Assembly (NCBI RefSeq): GCF_013407855.1
Contig: NZ_JACBZH010000001.1
Location: 2,046,001 to 2,110,000, forward strand
Length of the DNA stretch: 64,000 nucleotides
Origin: Actinopolymorpha rutila
Lineage (GTDB): Bacteria; Actinomycetota; Actinomycetes; Propionibacteriales; Actinopolymorphaceae
Reading direction: 5' to 3'
The notes under the pieces are model-generated. The model was not told the origin of the DNA and did no database searches. It worked only from the letters and a program-made list of their open reading frames with translations. Positions 59,456-64,000 of the stretch are shown here, in pieces; positions within the stretch are counted from its first letter, which is position 1, and the number at the start of each line of letters is the position of its first letter. Made by a program: the position numbers and the translations under genes.

Positions 59456-60130
59456 TCAGGCCTGCGAGAGCGCCTGCCGAACGGTCTGGGTGAGCGCGGC
59501 CAGGTGGGCCAGCCGGGCGAGCTCGGAGTCGAGGATCTCCGGCCCGCCGGACCGACCGATCACCAGCGCCCGGTTGGCGTTGCCCATCGGCGTGGCCGCC
59601 GCGGTGATGTGCCGCCACCCTCGGTTGTCCCAGTCGGCGGGCACCGCCAGCCGCAGGGGACGTTCCAGCGGCAGCCAGGGCGCCTCGTCGCCGGGCAGGT
59701 CGGGTGCGGCCGGGGTGGACTCCTCCACCACCGCCTGCCCGGAGTTTCCGTCCCGGCACACCAGGAACGCCCAGTCGGCGCGGAACACCACCGGGGCGTG
59801 CCGGACGAGTACCCGCTCGGCCTCGGCCGGCTGCTCGGTCATCGACTCGACCACCTCGAGGTCGTGGCGCAGCGTTCCGCCGGCGGCGTACCGGGACAAC
59901 CAGATCACCCGGACGCCAGGCACAGACAGGCAGGCCGACACCAGGGAGTCGGCCCGGCCGCCGAGGGGAAGCTCCATCACGAAGTCGTCGATCGCGGTGC
60001 CGTCGGCGCCCCGGGACACCACGTCCACGGCGACGATGTCGGCGCCGACCTTGCCCAGGGCCGAGGCGACTTCGCCGAGGCCGCCGGGCTGGTCGGGGAG
60101 CGCGATGCGCAGCAGGTACACGCTGCTCAT
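59456..60130 (-). CDS. ACT-domain protein
   Basis: A 224-residue protein with an N-terminal ACT domain (MSSVYLLRIALPDQPGGLGE, then VASALGKVGADIVAVDVVSR) that normally binds amino acids. The middle (FRADWAFLVCRDGNSGQAVV, then WDNRGWRHITAAATPMGN ANRALVIGRSG region) has no known catalytic motif. An orthologue (Rv3013) lies between ligA and gatC in mycobacteria, the same order as here, with opposite orientation kept. It probably has a sensory or regulatory role. ATG 60130 lacks a ribosome site. It converges with ligA, 3 bases apart. Confidence 0.8.
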   Translation of the reverse strand: MSSVYLLRIALPDQPGGLGEVASALGKVGADIVAVDVVSRGADGTAIDDFVMELPLGGRADSLVSACLSVPGVRVIWLSRYAAGGTLRHDLEVVESMTEQPAEAERVLVRHAPVVFRADWAFLVCRDGNSGQAVVEESTPAAPDLPGDEAPWLPLERPLRLAVPADWDNRGWRHITAAATPMGNANRALVIGRSGGPEILDSELARLAHLAALTQTVRQALSQA

Positions 60131-60450
60131 TGTGGCGCGATCGACGCCTTCGCGCGGTTGCGCGGACGTAACCGATCGACCTGGCGCGACCAGACCCGGC
60201 CAAGCCGGGACCATCCCTCCCGACCCGGCCACGCCCGCGTCGTGCTCTCTTCATTGTCGCGCCGTGATCGCGCCGCGGTCCGGACCGCGGCGGGTTCGGC
60301 TCGCGGCGGTCGCGGGCGCTGCCGCGTAGGCTCCTAGGATTGCCCTACGGCCGACGTCTGCCGCCCTCCGGCGGCGGCCGTACCCCACCAGCCAGAGGCA
60401 CTCCGCGACCCGCCGGAGTGCTCCACGAACGAGGTAAAGGAAGCACTCCA

Positions 60451-60768
60451 GTGCCTGCGATCACCCGCGAGGAGGTCGCGCACCTAGCGCGCCTCGCTCG
60501 GATCGAGCTGACCGACGACGAACTCGACCACTACGCCGGCCAGCTGGGCGTCATCCTCGAGTCGGTCGCCCAGGTCGGCGAGGTGGCCGCCCAGGACATT
60601 CCGCCCACTTCCCACCCGGTGCCGCTCACCAACGTCTTCCGCGCCGACGAGGTGCGCCCGGGGCTGACGGCCGAGGAGGCGCTGGCCGGCGCCCCCGTCG
60701 TCGACGGTGAGCCCGCGGTCGAGGAGAGCCGCTTCCGCGTTCCCCGCATTCTCGGTGAGGAGGCCTGA
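60451..60768 (+). CDS. gatC: Asp/Glu-tRNA amidotransferase subunit C
   Basis: A 105-residue stabilising subunit of GatCAB, which converts Glu-tRNA(Gln) and Asp-tRNA(Asn) to the amidated forms. Typical sequence: [29 protein letters not shown]..., [19 protein letters not shown] and [15 protein letters not shown] 60451 with AAAGGAAG upstream. The promoter region has two -10-like boxes, TAGGCT (60327-60332) and TAGGAT (60335-60340). gatA starts on its stop codon (TGATG). Confidence 0.95.
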   Translation: MPAITREEVAHLARLARIELTDDELDHYAGQLGVILESVAQVGEVAAQDIPPTSHPVPLTNVFRADEVRPGLTAEEALAGAPVVDGEPAVEESRFRVPRILGEEA

Positions 60769-62267
60769 TGAGCGACAGCGACCTGACCAGGCTCACCGCC
60801 GCCCGCCTCGCCGGGCTGATCAGCACCGGCGAGGCCTCCGCGGTGGAGGTCACGCAGGCACACCTGGACCGGATCGGCAAGGTCGACGACCGGATCCACG
60901 CTTTCCTCCACCTCGACACAGAGGGCGCGCTCGGCGCCGCCCGTCAGGTGGACGACCGGCGCGCGGCCGGCGACACGCTCGGCCCGCTGGCCGGTGTCCC
61001 GCTCGCGCTCAAGGACGTCCTCACCATGAAGGACGTGCCGACCACCTGCGGCTCGCGGATCCTGCAGGGCTGGCGGCCGCCGTACGACTCGACCGTCGTC
61101 CGACGGCTGCGCGAGGCCGGCGTGGTCGTCCTGGGCAAGACCAACATGGACGAGTTCGCGATGGGCTCCTCCACGGAGAACTCCGCCTTCGGGCCGACCC
61201 GCAACCCGTGGGACACCGACCGGATTCCCGGCGGTTCCGGCGGCGGTTCGTCGGCCTCGCTGGCGGCGTTCGAGGCGCCGCTGGCGATCGGCACCGACAC
61301 CGGCGGTTCGATCCGCCAGCCCGGCTCGGTGACCGGCACGGTCGGGGTGAAGCCCACCTACGGCGGGGTGTCCCGCTACGGCCTGGTGGCGTTCTCCTCC
61401 AGCCTGGACCAGGCCGGCCCGTGTGCCCGGACGGTGCTCGACGCCGCGCTGCTGCACAGTGTGATCGCCGGCCACGACCCGCTGGACTCCACCTCGATCG
61501 ACCGTCCCGTCCCGCCGGTGGTGGACGCCGCCCGCAACCCCGACGTGCGCGGACTGCGGGTCGGCGTGGTGAAGGAGCTCGGCGGCGCCGGCTTCCAGCC
61601 CGGGGTGGAGCAGCGCTTCCGCGAGGCGGTCGACCTGCTCTCCGACCTGGGGGCCGAGGTGGTGGAGGTGTCCTGCCCGCACTTCACCTACGGCCTGGCC
61701 GCCTACTACCTCATCGCGCCGAGCGAGGCGTCCAGCAACCTCGCCCGCTTCGACGGGATGCGGTACGGCCTGCGCGCCGGCGACGACGGCCGGCACAGCG
61801 CCGAGGAGGTGATGGCGCTGACCCGCGAGGCGGGGTTCGGCGACGAGGTCAAGCGGCGCATCATGATCGGCACGTACGCCCTGTCCAGCGGTTACTACGA
61901 CGCCTACTACGGCCAGGCGCAGAAGGTGCGCACGCTCATCACCCGCGACTTCGAGCGGGCGTACGAGCAGGTCGACGTGCTGGTGTCGCCGACCACGCCC
62001 ACGACGGCGTTCCGGATCGGCGAGCGGGTGGACGACCCACTGGCGATGTACGCCGCCGACCTGTGCACCATCCCCGCTAACCTGGCCGGCAACGCCGCCG
62101 CGTCCTTCCCGGCCGGCCGCTCGCCCGAGGACGGGCTGCCGGTGGGGCTGCACGTGATGGCGCCGGCGATGGCCGACGACCGGCTCTACCGCGTGGGCGC
62201 CGCCGTGGAGCAGGAGTTCGAGCGTCGCTGGGGTCACCCGCTGCTGGCGGAGGTGCCGGAGCTGTGA
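60768..62267 (+). CDS. gatA: Asp/Glu-tRNA amidotransferase subunit A
   Basis: A 499-residue amidase subunit that releases ammonia from glutamine. The Ser-cisSer-Lys triad is Lys82 (ALKDVL), Ser157 (PGGSGGGSS) and Ser181 ([13 protein letters not shown]), offset by 3 from S. aureus GatA. Other conserved segments: [45 protein letters not shown] and GLPVGLHVM. Its start overlaps gatC by one base. gatB follows after 64 bases. Confidence 0.97.
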   Translation: MSDSDLTRLTAARLAGLISTGEASAVEVTQAHLDRIGKVDDRIHAFLHLDTEGALGAARQVDDRRAAGDTLGPLAGVPLALKDVLTMKDVPTTCGSRILQGWRPPYDSTVVRRLREAGVVVLGKTNMDEFAMGSSTENSAFGPTRNPWDTDRIPGGSGGGSSASLAAFEAPLAIGTDTGGSIRQPGSVTGTVGVKPTYGGVSRYGLVAFSSSLDQAGPCARTVLDAALLHSVIAGHDPLDSTSIDRPVPPVVDAARNPDVRGLRVGVVKELGGAGFQPGVEQRFREAVDLLSDLGAEVVEVSCPHFTYGLAAYYLIAPSEASSNLARFDGMRYGLRAGDDGRHSAEEVMALTREAGFGDEVKRRIMIGTYALSSGYYDAYYGQAQKVRTLITRDFERAYEQVDVLVSPTTPTTAFRIGERVDDPLAMYAADLCTIPANLAGNAAASFPAGRSPEDGLPVGLHVMAPAMADDRLYRVGAAVEQEFERRWGHPLLAEVPEL

Positions 62268-62331
62268 GACCAGCCACCCAACCAACGCCGGCCACGCACG
62301 CAACGCCCGCAGGCGAGGAGAACGACGCATC

Positions 62332-63831
62332 ATGACCGTCACCACCGACCTGATGTCCTACGACGAGGCTCTGGAGCTCTTCGACCCGGTGATGGGTCTG
62401 GAGGTGCACGTCGAGCTGAACACCGCCACCAAGATGTTCTGCGGGTGCCCGACGGAGTTCGGTGCGGCCCCCAACACCCAGGTGTGCCCGGTCTGCCTCG
62501 GCCTGCCGGGCTCGCTGCCGGCGGTGAACGGCCGTGCGGTCGAGTCGGCGATCCGGATCGGGCTGGCCCTGGGCTGCGACATCGCGCCGTGGTGCCGGTT
62601 CGCGCGGAAGAACTACTTCTACCCGGACATGCCGAAGGACTTCCAGACCAGTCAGTACGACGAGCCGATCGCCGTCAACGGCGTGGTCGAGGTGGAGGTC
62701 GAGGGCCAGACCTTCCGGGTGGAGATCGAGCGCGCCCACATGGAGGAGGACACCGGCAAGTCCTCCCACGTCGGGGTCAGCGGCCGCATCCAGGGCGCCG
62801 ACTACTCCATCGTCGACTACAACCGCGCCGGCATCCCCCTGATCGAGATCGTCACCAAGCCGATCGAGGGCGCCGGCCGGCTGGCACCGCAGGTGGCCCG
62901 GGCCTACGTCGCGCAGCTGCGGGACCTGCTCCGGGCGCTCGGCGTGTCCGACGTGCGGATGGAGCAGGGGTCGCTGCGCTGCGACGCGAACATCTCCCTG
63001 CGCCGGCAGGGCGAGACCGCGTACGGCCTGCGTACCGAGACCAAGAACGTCAACTCGCTGCGGTCGGTCGAACGCGCCCTGACGTACGAGATCTGCCGGC
63101 AGGCCGCGATCCTCGCCGACGGCGGCAAGGTCACCCAGGAGACCCGGCACTGGCACGAGGACACCGGCGTCACCACGTCCGGTAGGTCCAAGGAGGAGGC
63201 GGAGGACTACCGATACTTCCCCGAGCCCGACCTGGTGCCGATCGCCCCCTCCGCGGAGTGGGTGGAGGAGCTGAGGGCGACCCTGCCGGAGCCGCCGAGC
63301 CGGCACCGGCGCCGGCTGTTCGAGGCGTGGGGCTTCACCGAGATGGAGTTCCGCGACGTCCTCGGCGCGGGTGCGCTGCTCCTGGTCGAGGCGACGGTGG
63401 AGGCCGGCACCACGCCGGCGGCGGCCCGCAAGTGGTGGCTGGGCGAGCTGGCCCGACGGGCCAAGGACACCGAGGTCGAACTCGAGGCGCTACCCATCAC
63501 GCCCGCTCAGGTCGCGGGAGTGCAGGCCCTGGTCGACGCCGGCACCGTCAACGACAAGTTGGCACGGGAGGTCATCGACGGCGTACTCGCCGGCGAGGGC
63601 ACCCCGGAGGAGGTCGTCGAGAAGCGTGGGCTCGCGGTCGTCAGCGACGACTCCGCGCTCGGCGCGGCGGTCGACCGGGCGATCGAGGCCAACCCCGGCG
63701 TCGCGGACAAGATCCGTGGCGGGAAGGTGGCCGCGGCCGGTGCGCTGATCGGCGCGGTGATGAAGGAGATGCGCGGACAGGCCGACGCGGGCCGCGTCCG
63801 CGAGCTGATCCTGCAGCGCCTCGGGCAGTGA
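62332..63831 (+). CDS. gatB: Asp/Glu-tRNA amidotransferase subunit B
   Basis: A 499-residue subunit that phosphorylates the tRNA-bound carboxylate and transfers ammonia. Gat[22 protein letters not shown] and [15 protein letters not shown]; the zinc-site cysteines are present (CGC...CPVC). [32 protein letters not shown] and RCDANISLR are typical. The YqeY-like tRNA-binding tail covers about 345-499 ([40 protein letters not shown]). ATG 62332 has GAGGAGAACGA upstream. It ends the gatCAB operon. Confidence 0.97.
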   Translation: MTVTTDLMSYDEALELFDPVMGLEVHVELNTATKMFCGCPTEFGAAPNTQVCPVCLGLPGSLPAVNGRAVESAIRIGLALGCDIAPWCRFARKNYFYPDMPKDFQTSQYDEPIAVNGVVEVEVEGQTFRVEIERAHMEEDTGKSSHVGVSGRIQGADYSIVDYNRAGIPLIEIVTKPIEGAGRLAPQVARAYVAQLRDLLRALGVSDVRMEQGSLRCDANISLRRQGETAYGLRTETKNVNSLRSVERALTYEICRQAAILADGGKVTQETRHWHEDTGVTTSGRSKEEAEDYRYFPEPDLVPIAPSAEWVEELRATLPEPPSRHRRRLFEAWGFTEMEFRDVLGAGALLLVEATVEAGTTPAAARKWWLGELARRAKDTEVELEALPITPAQVAGVQALVDAGTVNDKLAREVIDGVLAGEGTPEEVVEKRGLAVVSDDSALGAAVDRAIEANPGVADKIRGGKVAAAGALIGAVMKEMRGQADAGRVRELILQRLGQ

Positions 63832-63883
63832 CCGCAGGCGCGGCGACCGTCGGGCGGTGACCCGGACCCGGGCCTATGCGCAA

Positions 63884-63919
63884 GGTGCGGTTGACGCGGG
63901 CTACCGGGTCAACCGCACC
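63884..63919 (-). terminator. Terminator of the PQQ-type dehydrogenase gene
   Basis: GGTGCGGTTGAC (63884-63895) and GTCAACCGCACC (63908-63919) form a perfect 12-bp stem with a 12-base loop. The right arm lies inside the last codons of the leftward gene, so stop codon and terminator overlap. It may also stop gatB transcripts. Confidence 0.7.
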
Positions 63920-64000
63920 CGCAGGATCCGGTCGTCGCCCGGTCGCGGGGAGACCCGGCCGTCGGTGTTGTTCGTGAGCAGCCACAGCGATCCGTCCGGT
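63901..64000 (-). CDS. PQQ-dependent sugar dehydrogenase-like protein, C-terminus only
   Basis: The minus strand reads [15 protein letters not shown] followed by [17 protein letters not shown] and TAG (63903-63901). This is the usual end of soluble PQQ glucose/sorbosone dehydrogenase-type six-bladed propellers, where a GDDRILR(V/I) segment closes the last blade. About 32 residues are visible; the rest is outside the window. These proteins are generally exported and oxidise sugars, but nothing more can be said from this tail. Confidence 0.65.
   Translation of the reverse strand, partial: PDGSLWLLTNNTDGRVSPRPGDDRILRVRLTR

Overview
The window is a high-GC actinobacterial chromosome segment. The evidence is very GC-rich codon use, many GTG and TTG starts, paired ClpP1/ClpP2, a mycothiol-type formaldehyde dehydrogenase, a GatCAB amidotransferase and mycobacteria-like gene orders (ETF - cysteine desulfurase - mnmA - methionine-synthase-like - ligA - ACT - gatCAB). 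The product set suggests the Propionibacteriales (Kribbella / Actinopolymorpha side), but that placement is inference.

Layout. 1-3.8 kb is a worn accessory region: the tail of an aldo/keto reductase, a secreted PTRILDTR-type protein, a 929-bp IS5/IS427-group element sitting inside a 46-bp perfect palindrome, the C-terminal stub of a tyrosine integrase, one unknown gene, then tRNA-Gly(TCC). tRNA-Pro(TGG) follows, then the proteostasis block tig - (MFS + ArsR, opposite strand) - clpP1 - clpP2 - clpX, with a ClgR-type box before clpP1. 11-16 kb holds a secreted beta-propeller-like protein, a PhzF-family protein, a RbsD/FucU mutarotase and glgX. 16-23 kb looks like a dormancy or stress module: two paralogous GAF proteins with eroded histidine-kinase modules, an M50 protease with CBS domains, two tandem universal stress proteins and an OsmC protein. 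23-26 kb is a pantothenate operon in which a DUF2520 Rossmann protein is fused in frame to PanC, followed by panD and panB.

26-43 kb is mixed: an SMP-30 lactonase, a mscR/MBL-fold pair for formaldehyde or nitrosothiol handling, three regulators (BlaI, MarR and, earlier, ArsR), two more MFS transporters, an enoyl-CoA hydratase, two methyltransferases, a cold-shock gene followed by four tandem 42-bp terminator hairpins, a hexapeptide acyltransferase, a membrane-anchored M23 peptidase, a TIM-barrel isomerase and etfBA. 43-46 kb is a thiamine salvage operon (thiM-thiE-thiD-tenA) behind a TPP riboswitch. 46-50 kb is cysteine desulfurase, mnmA and a B12-independent methionine-synthase-like protein.

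49.8-57.3 kb is the most interesting accessory block. An M20 deacylase (opposite strand), a GNAT acyltransferase, a SIS-domain protein without its usual HTH, an N-acylamino-acid-racemase-type enolase, an IT-superfamily transporter and an N-acyl-D-amino-acid deacylase interrupt the conserved gene order before ligA. Together they could import N-acylated or D-amino acids and convert them to L-amino acids. The window closes with ligA, an ACT-domain protein, gatCAB and the tail of a PQQ-type sugar dehydrogenase.

A recurring feature is a TAGGNT / TANNNT -10 element 6-10 nt before an ATG or GTG start, so several genes (MarR, acyltransferase, methionine-synthase-like, ligA, M20, cysteine desulfurase, ArsR) are probably leaderless.
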